Below are positions 28,031 through 38,736 of a stretch of 64,000 nt of DNA, piece by piece. Source of the DNA: Diplonema japonicum (Eukaryota > Euglenozoa > Diplonemea > Diplonemida > Diplonemidae); contig OZ025722.1 in NCBI GenBank assembly GCA_964019335.1, forward strand, positions 1-64,000, read 5' to 3'. The translations under genes were made by a program, and so were the position numbers. The notes under the pieces are model-generated. The model saw only the letters and a program-made list of their open reading frames with translations, made no database searches and was not told where the DNA came from. The stretch's first letter is position 1. Every line of letters begins with the position of its first letter.

Positions 28031-29150
28031 TTGTTGCCTGTTCGTCACCCTGAACAGTTGGTGGCACCCTGCACAAGAACTGTCTACTTGATTACAGGGG
28101 GTGCACCGCAGCCGGGTTGTAGCTTCTTCTGCATTCCACGTCGTGTCCTTAATGTGTGTGGTGTGCAGCTCAACCCCAGCCAGGGCGACCCACCAGTGAT
28201 GGGTGAATCCTAATTAGGACTAGACCGGACTGGACCGGACCGGATCCGGCGTGAATTTCAACCCAATTATGCCGGACTGACCGGACTGACCAGACTGGAC
28301 CGGACTGGACCAGACCGGACCAGACTGGACTGGACTGGACTGAACCGGACTGGACAAGATACAACCACAACACCACATCCCCCCCTTTTTTTTGCTGCAG
28401 AGTTCAAACGTATAAACAGATGTCTACAAGAAAAGATGTTACACAGGTACTGAGAGACGACAACAACAACAACAACAACGAGAAACGAAGAGGAAAAAAA
28501 AAAAAAAAAGGTAAGGAATTCCCTGTTCCGCCAAGTTCTGGTTCCACTGGTTCCGCCGTTCCACCAAGCTCCGACTTTTCAGTTTGGCGGAAGGGAACGG
28601 AACGACCCACTGCATGAGCAGAATCTGGTTACCTGGGACGCCCCGGCAGGGGTTGAACTGAACACCGCACACATTAAGGACACGACACGGAACGCAGAAG
28701 AAGCTGTGGTGTACCCCCTGTAATCAAGTAGTCTTGTGCAGGTCCTTTAACTCATATATCTCTCACCACGGCTGGGTTGTAGCTTCTTCTGCGTTCCACG
28801 TCGATCACCACAGCCGGGTTACATCCAAATACAACATTTCCAGACATGTGTACATACCTGCAGCTGCAGTGCACTGGAGTAGATAGGTGCAAATGGCTTG
28901 ATGGAGCTGTGCATATCTGTGGTACAAAGAAGAAGAAGAAGAAAAAAAAAAAAAAAAAGGAAAAAAAAAATCATTGTCCAAAAATATTTGAAAAAAAAGT
29001 GTTTGCAGGTGTCAAAAATTGCAGAAAATTTTCGAGTCCAGTCAGTCCAGCCGATCCGGTCAGTCTGGCCGATCCAGTCAGTCCAGTCAGTCCGGTCAGT
29101 CTGGTAAATTGGGTACACTGGACCGGACCGGATTCACCCCTGCATGGTGG
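28031..29150. repeat. Left arm of the large inverted repeat
   Basis: Consecutive blocks match the right side inverted: 28031-28195 with about 36055-36215, 28195-28490 with 35640-35915, and 28510-29145 with 33850-34470. Similarity is high by eye, including microsatellite blocks (CAA at 28460-28478) and the GGACC/GGACT arrays. Confidence 0.85.
28212..28350. repeat. Pentamer-like GGACT/GGACC array
   Basis: Imperfect 5-bp period made of GGACT and GGACC. Related arrays occur at 29035-29150, 33858-33952 and, inverted, 35765-35900, each at equivalent places in the inverted arms. Confidence 0.85.
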
Positions 29151-29159
29151 AACAGGGAA

Positions 29160-30050
29160 TTCCTTACCTAATTTTTTTTTTTTTTTTTTTTTTTGCCCTT
29201 TTTTTTTCATTTATTTCACTCTTCAGAAATTACTTCACACACTGGGGGCCCCATTACTTCACGCTAAATCTCATTTTTTTTTTTTAAATAAACCTCTTTT
29301 TTTTTTTGGCTGGCCAAGCCCTCTCCTTTCTTTTTCTCCCTCCCTGGCCTTGGGTAGGGGTAGGGTGGGTGGGGCCCGGGTGGGTGAAAGTGAAGAGGAG
29401 CGAAAAAAGGGTACACAAGTCTATCCTGGCTTGCTTTTCTTTAACAGATGCTTTGCTCACTTTTAGGTAGGGGGGTGAGCAACTCATACCGCACATTTGC
29501 AGGGTCTTTATCTACAAGTTTTGCCTTGGGTTACGTTTTTTCTTTTTTTTTTTTCTTTCTTCTTTCTTCTTTTTTTTTCCTTTTTTTTTTTTTTTTCCCT
29601 TCTGGGGGTGGGGTTGTGTCAAACATGGGTAATATTTGGGTATTGTTAAATAAGGTTGCTGCTCACTGTTTCTTTTCTCTTTCTTTTCTTTTTTCTTTGT
29701 TCCTTTCTTTTTTTCTCTTTTTGGCACTCTTCTTATTTCACACTTGTTCTCTTTTTTTTCCTCTTCTTCTTTTTCTGGGGGTAAATGAGTTGTTTGGGTA
29801 AATGGGATTAGATAAGGCTGCTGCTCACAAACTTTCTTTTTTTTTCTTCCTCTTTCTTCTCTTCATGGCACTCTTCTTATCTGTATTTATATTCCTACAC
29901 TTGTTCTCTTTTTTTCTTTTCCCTTTTCTTTTTCTTTTCTCATTTGTCCTGTTCATCCCATTAATTATCTCAATTCTCACACTATTTCCTTTCTTTTTGT
30001 TCTCTGTTCCTGTTTTTTTTTCTCTTTTTTTTCTTTACTATTCTATTTAC
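29160..30050. other. T-rich low-complexity stretch
   Basis: Long T and CTTT-type tracts with GGGTGGGG islands. Repeated modules such as GTTGCTGCTCAC and ACTTGTTCTCTTTTTTT occur at 29655-29800 and 29815-29930, suggesting a local duplication. No gene was found. Confidence 0.5.
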
Positions 30051-30895
30051 TTCTGCTGCTGGTCCTGTGTGATTATCTCTTTGATTGAACTGAAGAGGTC
30101 TGTGGTCTGCTGTGGTTTTTCATGGAGTGCCTCTGCAAGGCCTTTGGCTCCCAGTTCTGCCCTCCCTGCTGCAGTACCCTTGCAGCTCATCACCAGGTGG
30201 TTCAGGGTGCAGTGCTTCATGCCACACAGCTGACATGGCTTTTGCTTCAGACCCTCACGGTAGTCCTTCAGCCAATTGATGCAGACTTTGGCTTTCCTGC
30301 CCAAGCTGTTTGTCTTTGGGGGTTCCTTGCCCTTTGTCAGCTTCTGGTAGGCTGTCTGCTTGTCCAGCTCTGCATCAATCCTGTCTTTCACACATTTCCA
30401 GAGCTTGTTTTTCACTGCTCCAAGGCTCACTGGCTGCCTCTGTTGTTCCTTCACACCCACCACTGCCAGCCTGTCAGCCACTTCATTCTCTGCAATACCA
30501 CAGTGACTTGGGATGTACCACAGTGAGGGTTGCTCCCTTGCCTTTCAGAAGCCACCACAGCTGTGTCCAGATTCCCACCATTGTGTCCTCTCTCTGCCTT
30601 GTTGGCCCTTGTTTCAGTTTTTGCAAGGCTGAAAGTGAGTTGGTGAGGATGTTGATGTGGGCCCTGGTTTCGCTGTTATCTTGCAGTGCTTGAGTGCAAT
30701 CTCCAGGGCTGTCAGCTCTGCCTGGCAGCTGTCACCATATTGGCATGAGTCTCTGATCAGGTACACCTCACTCCCTGCAGTGGTCTGGACATAGGCTCCT
30801 GCACCACCTTGTTCTGCATCCACAGATCCGTCTGTGTACATGGTGATGTCAGCTTTGGGCAGCTTTGTGCATGCCTTGCCCTTCTGTTCCAACAT
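30050..30895 (-). pseudogene. RNase H and C-terminal finger remnant of a second non-LTR retrotransposon
   Basis: The minus strand encodes an RNase H fold start (MYTDGSVDAEQGGAGAYVQT, then SCQAELTALEIAL), a later IPSHCGIAENEVADRLA motif in another frame (about 30470-30525), and a CQLCGMKHCTLNHLVMSC finger (about 30173-30226). This order matches the 3' end of I/L1-like elements carrying RNase H. At least two frameshifts interrupt it and no reverse transcriptase lies upstream. It differs from the element at 1.3-10 kb, whose ORF I see no RNase H in. Confidence 0.8.
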
Positions 30896-31134
30896 CCAGT
30901 TGTGCCAGCAGACTCCACTCCCATGGGGGAAAGGGTGACAAGTTGTGAAGAGGTGCTCTTTTGTACTTCTTCAATTTGTTCTCATTGATTGCCCTGCTCC
31001 TTGCCTCATGCCTGTTTCCATGAAGTAATAGGGGGTTTCTGTTAAATAATATGCCAGTTTTTGCCTTGGTTCAGTTCCCAGTGGGGCTACTTTTTCCTCT
31101 CAGTTTGTCAATTTCCCCCCAGGTTCACCTCAAT

Positions 31135-31403
31135 TGGCCAAGTTGTAGCTTTTTGTGTTCCATGTCATTTCCTTAGTCACAATGGCTGGACAGCCAGGTT
31201 GTAGCTTCTTCTGCATTCTGTGTTGTGTCCTTAATGTGTGTGGTGTTCAGCTCAACCCTAGCCAGGGTGCCCCAGGTAACTAAGATTCTGTGCTTGTGTG
31301 GTTTGCTCAGTGATGACAGATGAGAAGGTCAACAGTGAACAACACATCTGATGTTTTTCTTATATTTTCATGTTATCCCCACCACCTGAAAAAGAAAGAT
31401 AAA

Positions 31404-31440
<37 letters not shown>

Positions 31441-32125
31441 AACAGTCAGCACCCCCATGCACACTGAAATTTTATCATTTTTTTTTCTTTTTTTTTTTCC
31501 TTTTGTATATTGTGCACCAGGAGGTGCATTGTGACACCTGCTTTTCCCTGTGCAATTGGAAAAAGTAAAAAAAGGGTTGGATGGGCAATGTTGGCCAGAC
31601 TGGTGGTCTGAGGTCTGGCCCACAAACCACCCCAACACTGCAAATTTTCGACACACATGATGTATGCAACACAGGGTGCACAACACAGCATGTGTTTTAT
31701 AACATGTACCACTATGCTGCACAGGGAAAAGCAGGTGTCACAATGTGCACCTCCTGGAGAACAATATACAAAAAGAAAAAAAAAAAAAAAAAAAAAACAA
31801 TAAAATTTCAGTGTGCATGGGGGTGCTGACTGTTGGTAAAAAAAAAAAAAAAAAAACTTTTATCTTCTTTTTCAGGTGGTGGGGATAACATGAAAATATA
31901 AGAAAAACATCAGATGTGTTCGCTGTTGACCTCCTCATCTGTCATCACTGAGCAAACCACACGAGCGCAGAATCTTGGTTACCTGGGGTGCCCTGGCTGG
32001 GGTTGAGCTGAACACCACACACATTAAGGACACAACACAGAATGCAGAAGAAGCTACAACCTGGCCGTCCAGCCATCGTGATTAAGGAAATGACACGGAA
32101 CACAAAAAGCTACAACTCAGCCACG
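31135..32125. repeat. Long hairpin: about 400-bp arms around a 161-bp loop
   Basis: The left arm (31135-31556) and right arm (31718-32125) are reverse complements with small differences. Inner ends read CACCTGCTTTTCCCTGTGCA and its complement. The loop is 31557-31717. T/A homopolymers in the two arms (about 31407-31437 and 31839-31856) differ in length. Confidence 0.88.
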
Positions 32126-32323
32126 GTGATTAAGGACACGATGCAGAATGCAGAAGAAGCTACAACCCGGCTGTGGTGGTTAAGGAAATGACACGGAATG
32201 CAAGAAGTTACAACCTGGCTGCAGTGATTAAGGGCACGATGTGGAACGCAGAAGAAGCTACATCCCGGCTGCGGTGATTAAAGAAACGATGCAGAATGCA
32301 GAAGAAGCTACAACGCGGCTGCA
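32078..32323. repeat. Tandem 48-50-bp repeat, five copies
   Basis: Copies start at 32078, 32126, 32176, 32224 and 32274, each beginning GTGATTAAGG or GTGGTTAAGG and containing GCAGAAGAAGCTACAAC. Units alternate between 48 and 50 bp. The unit is part of the dispersed repeat family of this region, seen elsewhere as single copies. Confidence 0.85.
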
Positions 32324-32399
32324 GTGCACCCCCTGTAATCAAGTAGACAGTTCTTGTGCAGGGTGCTGCCAACACCAGCCTCCTTTAACTCATATATTT

Positions 32400-33845
32400 A
32401 TCTCCTATATATTATTTTCAGGTGGGGGGGGGACAACATGAAAATATGTGCAACAAACAGGCAGTGTGATGCAGGGGTTGAGCTGTACATCGCACGCATT
32501 AGGGGCACGGTGCTGAAAGCAAGGAACCGATCTGTTTACACAGGTTGTATAAACTTACACATCCTCCTCTTATACATATTATTTATTATTTCCCCCCTTT
32601 TCTATTACATCCAAATACAACATTTGATGTGGAAAGCAGAAACAACAGCTTGGCTTAGGTGTGCGAAAAAATGTGAGAAGACAAGAAAAAAAGAGGAAAA
32701 AAAAAAAAAAAAAGGTAAACACATCATGTATGTCAAAAAAAATCAAGGATTTTTTTCTCTTTTTTTTTTCCCCATTTTTTTTTCTTTTTTTCCAAAGGGA
32801 AAAAAAGAAAAAAAAAAAAAGTTGCAAAACTATCAAAAATAATGACAGTGTTGGAGAGAGTCCCATGAGTCCCGTCGAGTCCCGTCCCATGGAGTCCCGT
32901 GAGTCCCGTCCAGGCCCGTATTCCGTTTTAGGGGACGGGACGGGACTGACCAACACTGCTTCAAAATACCGAAGCAGCAGAAAAAAAGGAGCCAGCGGCC
33001 GCGCTAGGTATGGGAAGGCCTGATTAGAGATGGTGACAGTGGCAATGCCAGCGACAGCGGCAGCTCTTAGTCAACAAAAGGAGGGAAAACAACTTGTATT
33101 GTAACCTTTGTAACCCCTCTCTTGTTGTACCCCTTGTCACCCTGTTGTGCCCCTCGTGGTGAAGTAATTTCTGAGTGTCGTGAAATAAAACCACTTACCT
33201 ACCACCAAGTAATGCTTTACCGACCTCGAGGTAACGGTAAAATCATTACTTGTTGGCAGTAAATAGCTATTTTTTTTTTGCATTGTACTTTTCTTGCAAA
33301 GGCCTCTTTTTAATATTTTTTTCAAAGCAGGTCTCCAAACCCCCTGACATTTTTTTTAATTTTTTTTTTTTTTTTTTACATAGTCACAACAAGGTAGTAT
33401 GAGCCTTGCCTCACATCCCACCCAAACCTAGGACTTCTTTTTTTGAACCTTTGAAACCAAAAGTGCCAAAAAAATGCAAGCCCCAGCCTAAATTTGGGCC
33501 TTTGTGACACAAAAAACACAAAGAAATTTTTTGGTCCCAAGAGTCCCCTGAGTCCCCTCCAGACCCCTGAAAATTTCAGGGGGCTCCTGTCCTGTCCCTT
33601 GGAGTCCCCTGAGTCCCTCGGGTCTGGACCAACACTGCTCATTTTACTTTTTTTTGGTGGTGGGGATAACATGGAAATATAAAGAAGTACATCAGATGTG
33701 TTGTTCACTGTTGACCTCCCCGTTGGTCATCACCGGTACTCGGTCCACTTCTTGTTCTTTTGGGCAGGCTGGGGTTCCTCCAAGTGGGACATCTCTTCCT
33801 CCACTGCCTGCCTGGCGGCTGGGGGGGAGAGGCCTGTTGAAGCAG
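32400..33845. other. Low-complexity and GTCCC-repeat DNA, no gene
   Basis: Includes A/T homopolymers, clusters of GAGTCCC/GTCCCGT repeats at 32865-32945 and 33538-33630, and an inverted copy of the CACCACCTGA module at 33652-33740. No supported coding sequence. Confidence 0.5.
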
Positions 33846-36215
33846 TGATGGGTGAATCTGGTCCGGTCCGGTGTACCCAATTTACCGGACTGACCAGACT
33901 GACCAGACTGACCGGATCGGCCAAACTGACCAGACTGACCAGACTCGAAAATTTTCTGCAATTTTTGACACACCTGCAAACACTTTTTTTTCAAATATTT
34001 TTGGACAATGATTTTTTTTCCTTTTTTTTTTTCTTCTTCTTCTTTGTACCACAGACATGCACAGCTCCATCAAGCCATTTGCACCTCTACTCCAGTGCAC
34101 TGCAGCTGCAGGTATGTACACATGTCTGGAAATGTTGTATTTGGATGTAACCCGGCTGTGGTGATCGACGTGGAACGCAGAAGAAGCTACAACCCAGCCG
34201 TGGTGAGAGATATATGAGTAAAAGGACCTGCACAAGACTACTTGATTACAGGGGGTACACCACAGCTTCTTCTGCGTTCCGTGTCGTGTCCTTAATGTGT
34301 GCGGTGTTCAGCTCAACCCCAGCCGGGGCGTCCCGGGTAACCAGATTCTGCTCATGCAGGGGTGGGTCGTTCCGTTCCCTTCCGCCAAACTGAAAAGTCG
34401 GAGCTTGGCAGAACGGCGGAACCAGTGGAACCGGAACTTGGCGGAACAGGGAATTCCTTACCTTTTTTTTTTTTTTTTTTTTTTTTTTTTCCTATTGTCC
34501 TTAATCACCGCAGCCTGGTTGTAGCTTCTTCTGTGTTCCGTGTCGTGTCCTTAATGTGTGCGGTGTTCAGTTCAACCCCAGCCAGGGCGTCCCAAGTAAC
34601 CAAGATTCTGCTCATGCAGGGGTGGGTCGTTTTGTTCCCTTCTGCCAAACTGAAAAGTCGGAACTTGGTGGAACGGCGGAACCGGAACTTGGCAGACAGG
34701 GAATTCCTTACCTTTTTTCCCCCCCCCCTTTTTTTTTTCCTCTTTGCATCATCAAGGTTGAAAGTGGTGACTATATCACCACAACACTGACAGCACAATA
34801 TTCCGTGTCGTGTTCTTAATGTGTGCAGTGTGCAGCTCAACACCAGAGCATCTGGAATACGTTCCTCCACTCGGGCTACCAGTGATGACCAACGTGGAGG
34901 TCAACAGCGAACAACACATCTGATGTACTTCTTATATTTCCATGTTATCTCCACCACCTGAATGATATATATAAGAGTTAAAGGAGGCTGGTGTTGGTGG
35001 CGCCCTGCACAAGAACTGTCTATTTGATTACAGGGGGCACACCGCAACCGAGTTGTAGCTTCTTCTGCATTCCGTGTCATGTCTTTAATGTGTGTGGTGT
35101 ACAGCTCAACCCCAGCCAGAGTGTCCCAGGTAACCAAGATTCGGCACTTGTGCAGTTTGCTGCCTGTTTGTCACCCTGAGCATCTGCATTATGTTCTTCC
35201 ACTCGGGAGCTACCGATGATGACCGATGAGGAGGTCAACAGTGAACAACACATCTGATGTTTTTTCATGTTATCCCCACCACCTTTGGAATAATATACAA
35301 GAGTTAAAGGAGGCTGGTGTTGGCAGTGCCCTGCACAAGAACTGTCTACTTGATTACAGGGGGTGCACCACAGCCGGGTTGTAGCTTCTTCTGCATTCTG
35401 CATTGTGTCCTTAATCACCACGGCCGAGTTGTACTGTTCTTCTGTGTTCTGTGTCGTGTCCTTAATGTGTGCAGTGTTCAGCTCAACCCTAGCCAGGGCG
35501 CCCCAGGTAACAAAGATTCTGCACTCATGCGGTTTGCTCGGTGATGACCGATGAGGAGGTCAACAGCGAACACATCTGATGTTTTTCTTATATTTTCATG
35601 TTATCCCCACCACCTGAAAAAGAAGATAATTTTTTTTTTCTTCGTTTCTCGTTGTTGTTGTTGTTGTCATCTCTCAGTACCTGTGTAACATCTTTTCTTG
35701 TAGACATCTGTTTATACGTTTGAACTCTGCAGCAAAAAAAAAGGGGGGGATGTGGTGTTGTGGTTGTATCTTGTCCGGTCCGGTTCAGTCCAGTCCGGTT
35801 CGGTCCGGTCCAGTCTGGTCAGTCCGGTCAGTCCGGCATAATTGGGTCGAAATTCACGCCGGATCCGGTCCGGTCCAGTCCGGTCTAGTCCTAATTAGGA
35901 TTCACCCATCACTGGTTGAAGCCCCTGCAATGGGTGCATACCGGTCATGGGCAGTCAAGAAGCCATGGAGCGACATGTTTTTTATTCAGGGTAGGGTTGG
36001 ATTTTTTTAAATGATTATTTATCTGGGTGGCAAACAGGCAGCAAACTACACGGGCTCAGAATCTTGGTTACCCAGGGCGCCCTGGCTGGGGTTGAGCTGC
36101 ACACCGCACGCATTAAGGACACGACGCGGAACGCAGAAGAAGCTACAGCTAGGCCGAGGTGCGCCCCCTGTAATCAAGTAAATGGTGCTTGTGCAGGGTG
36201 CCCCCACCGGCTTCC
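33845..36215. repeat. Right arm of the large inverted repeat with extra repeat copies
   Basis: Matches the left arm block by block in inverted order. The stretch 34480-35630 is extra, made of three or four further direct copies of the dispersed repeat (34505-34730, 34800-34960, 35000-35290 and 35325-35625). Confidence 0.85.
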
Positions 36216-36513
36216 TTTAAATCATCGAGTTTACTTTATTTTTTGAATTTTTGCCTCGTGGGTTGGGTGTGGGTATAGAGTAGGTCCAAGACCCTTCACC
36301 TACATGTGGTGTTGATCTTCCACTTCCTCACTCTTTTACTCAACACTCAGACACAAAACAAAGTGTCCCCTTTTTTTTCTTTACCCTCACCACTTGAACT
36401 CCCCCTCTCTTTTTTGATTTTAATTCTTCAAGCCCAAGTCGAATTAGGCTCTTTTATTTTCTTTTTCATTTACCTTTTGTGCCCCAAAATCATGAAACCT
36501 ATTCAATCAAACA

Positions 36514-36516
36514 GTG

Positions 36517-36561
<45 letters not shown>
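36514..36561. repeat. A-rich homopolymer just before the hexosaminidase start
   Basis: An almost pure A run of about 47 bases ending one base before the ATG-proximal C. It is unusually close to the start codon. Its length is likely unstable or uncertain, and if part of it were mis-assembled the N-terminus of the next gene would be affected. Confidence 0.8.
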
Positions 36562-36562
<1 letters not shown>

Positions 36563-38377
36563 ATGCTTTTAAACATGTTGCTGACCCAGGTCTGCCTGGG
36601 TGCTGTGACAGTCCCTACGAAATACTACACATGTGTGTCGGGGAAGTGCACGGCTGGAGGCAACGCGGCTGTTGGAATGGAGCTGGATGAGTGCTACATG
36701 CTGTGCGAAGCGAGGCTGTGGCCCTACCCATCGAAGGTTACGGTGGCTGGTCCTGGGGTGTCCCTGAACGGTGGTGTGGCTTGGGATGTGACGGGTGTCC
36801 CTGCTGGAGTGCAAAACCTTCTTGGTTGGATGCAGAATGAGTTCGAGTCCGTTGCTTTCAATAAGGGGAAGAGCAACACTGGCACCCCCCTCAAAATCAC
36901 CGTCAAGGTCACAAGTGCGGACCCCGTGATGGGCCTGAACACCGTTGAGAGCTACACCATCGCAGGATCCTCCTCGGCATACACCATCACTGCACCCACG
37001 GTCTTCGGGGCACGCCATGGTCTCGCTACCATCTCGCAGCTGATCACATACAGCAAGACCAAGGGGACCTACAGGGGTCCGACCACCACAAGCATCGACG
37101 ACGCACCCAAGTACCCGTACAGGGGCGTCATGGTCGATGTGTCTAGGAACTTCATTAATATCGAAACACTGAAGATGAACATCCGCGCCATGGGGATGTC
37201 GAAGCTCAACGCACTGCACCTGCACATCTCGGACACTGCCTCATTCCCCATCGAGGTGGCCCAGAGGTTGAACCTCACGATGACGGGTGCCTACAGCAAC
37301 GAGGAAGTCTACAGGACGCAGGACCTGGTTGCGCTGGCAAACTACTCAACGGTATGGGGTGTGAGGCTCATCCCCGAGATCGACCAGCCCGCTCACGCCC
37401 GTGCAGGATGGGAGTGGGGCCCCAGTGCTGGTCTTGGTGACCTTGTCGTGTGCAATGCCCCAAACGTCAACTGGGATAACTCCGCACTGGAGCCGCCCTC
37501 TGGACAGTTCAACCCCATCAACGACAACGTACATGCTATACTCTCAGATGTGTACAAAGAGCTTGTGGCAAGTGTGAACCCCACGATCTTCCACATTGGT
37601 GGTGACGAGGTAGTGGTAGGATCCGACGCGGCAGGCACTTCTTGTTGGAACAACACCCAGAAGGCCAAGCCTGTTGTTGACTGGGTGGTGGCCAATGGGT
37701 ACGACAGGGCAGACAGGAACACTTGGTACGGGGTTTGGAGGAACTTCACCCTGAAGTCAATGGCAAGCGTGGAGAACGTCTACGCCGGTGCCCCAAACGC
37801 AAAGTTGGAAAAAATCATGCAGTGGGCTGGAGCCGATGCCAGCGGGTGGAACCTTGTCGCACAGCCCGGGAGGACCACTACCTTCCCAACCGACAAGTTC
37901 ATGTTCCAGGTATGGGACTCGTACACGGCCTCCATCACGCCCACTCTGCTGAACGAGGGCTACGATGTGGTTGTCTCGAACTACGACCTGGTGTACTTGG
38001 ACTGTGGGGGCTCTAACTGGGTGCATGAGGGTAAGAGCTGGTGCTCTTACAACTCTTGGTACCAAATTTATGACTCAGTTCCCACTGCCTTAAAGGAATG
38101 GAGCAAGCAGCTGCACCCCGGCGCCGCTGCCAACTTGAAGGGTTTCGAGGTCACCATGTGGACAGAGCACGTTGACTCCCTCTCCATCATGCCTGGTATT
38201 TGGCCTCGGGCTGCTGCTCTGGCCGAGCGTCTCTGGAGCGACCCGTCGGGAACCTGGCAGCAGGCAGACCCCCGTATGCAGTTCCACCGTGCACGCCTTG
38301 CACAGAAGGGCATCATCACTGCTGCTCTGCAACCTGAATGGTGTCTCCAAAACGGTGCCTACAGCTGCACCGTCTAG
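36563..38377 (+). CDS. Secreted GH20 beta-N-acetylhexosaminidase
   Basis: 604 residues. The N-terminus MLLNMLLTQVCLGAV is a short signal peptide; M5 is an alternative start. A Cys-rich stretch (24-48) precedes an alpha/beta pre-barrel domain (about 55-180) of the kind found in GH20. The barrel follows (about 185-560), with DVSRNF, HLHISDT (219-225), RLIPEIDQPAHA and the catalytic HIGGDE (344-349; D348 and E349). Trp residues expected in the active site are present (MQWAG, TMWTEHVD). Length is typical of the family. It releases terminal GlcNAc from chitooligosaccharides or glycans, probably extracellularly, complementing the chitinase at 11.5 kb. It is the first gene of the plus-strand cluster after the strand-switch region. 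Confidence 0.93.
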   Translation: MLLNMLLTQVCLGAVTVPTKYYTCVSGKCTAGGNAAVGMELDECYMLCEARLWPYPSKVTVAGPGVSLNGGVAWDVTGVPAGVQNLLGWMQNEFESVAFNKGKSNTGTPLKITVKVTSADPVMGLNTVESYTIAGSSSAYTITAPTVFGARHGLATISQLITYSKTKGTYRGPTTTSIDDAPKYPYRGVMVDVSRNFINIETLKMNIRAMGMSKLNALHLHISDTASFPIEVAQRLNLTMTGAYSNEEVYRTQDLVALANYSTVWGVRLIPEIDQPAHARAGWEWGPSAGLGDLVVCNAPNVNWDNSALEPPSGQFNPINDNVHAILSDVYKELVASVNPTIFHIGGDEVVVGSDAAGTSCWNNTQKAKPVVDWVVANGYDRADRNTWYGVWRNFTLKSMASVENVYAGAPNAKLEKIMQWAGADASGWNLVAQPGRTTTFPTDKFMFQVWDSYTASITPTLLNEGYDVVVSNYDLVYLDCGGSNWVHEGKSWCSYNSWYQIYDSVPTALKEWSKQLHPGAAANLKGFEVTMWTEHVDSLSIMPGIWPRAAALAERLWSDPSGTWQQADPRMQFHRARLAQKGIITAALQPEWCLQNGAYSCTV

Positions 38378-38736
38378 TTGCAAACCTTTGTTCGTTCAGC
38401 AGTGTTGTGTTTTAATGTACTGTGCATACTAGCAGGCTGCTTCCCTGGCACTCTTTGATTCTAGGACTCCTTCCCCCCCCCCCCCCCCTTCCGTTTTTCG
38501 CTTTTTTTCTTCTTTTTCTGATGCGTGCTTTCCCCCCCCCCTTCTTTTTCTTTTCCGCTTTTTCTCTAATCGGAAGCTTGGTTTCCGGATATTTTTGTTT
38601 CCTTTTCGTCTTTTGTGAGCACCAGAATGCACGGCAAAGAAGAAAAATAAAAATAAAAGAAGAAGCAACAAAAAGAACCATATACAGGATTGGGGACTTG
38701 GCAAACCGAACCAAACAAACAAGAAAGTTATCGAAC
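38378..38736. other. Intergenic with C/T tracts and possible trans-splice acceptor
   Basis: Pyrimidine-rich from about 38450 to 38620, then an A-rich leader and the ATG at 38737. This is the layout expected for an SL acceptor region. The exact AG cannot be chosen from sequence alone. Confidence 0.4.

Larger units (their letters stand above)
27907..36562. other. Divergent strand-switch region built of inverted repeats
   Basis: All genes to the left are on the minus strand and all to the right on the plus strand. The 8.6 kb between hold no host gene. They contain about ten copies of a dispersed repeat with GTTGTAGCTTCTTCTGC, GTGTCCTTAATGTGTG and CAGCTCAACCCCAGCCAGG, often followed by a second module (AACAACACATCTGATGT...ATGTTATCCCCACCACCTGA). 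In kinetoplastids such divergent regions are transcription start zones; the same role here is inference. No TATA-like promoter can be claimed. Confidence 0.7.

Noticed and set aside
28031-36215. tRNA-derived SINE
   Set aside because: I looked for A-box and B-box promoters and a tRNA-like fold in the dispersed repeat and could not find a convincing match.
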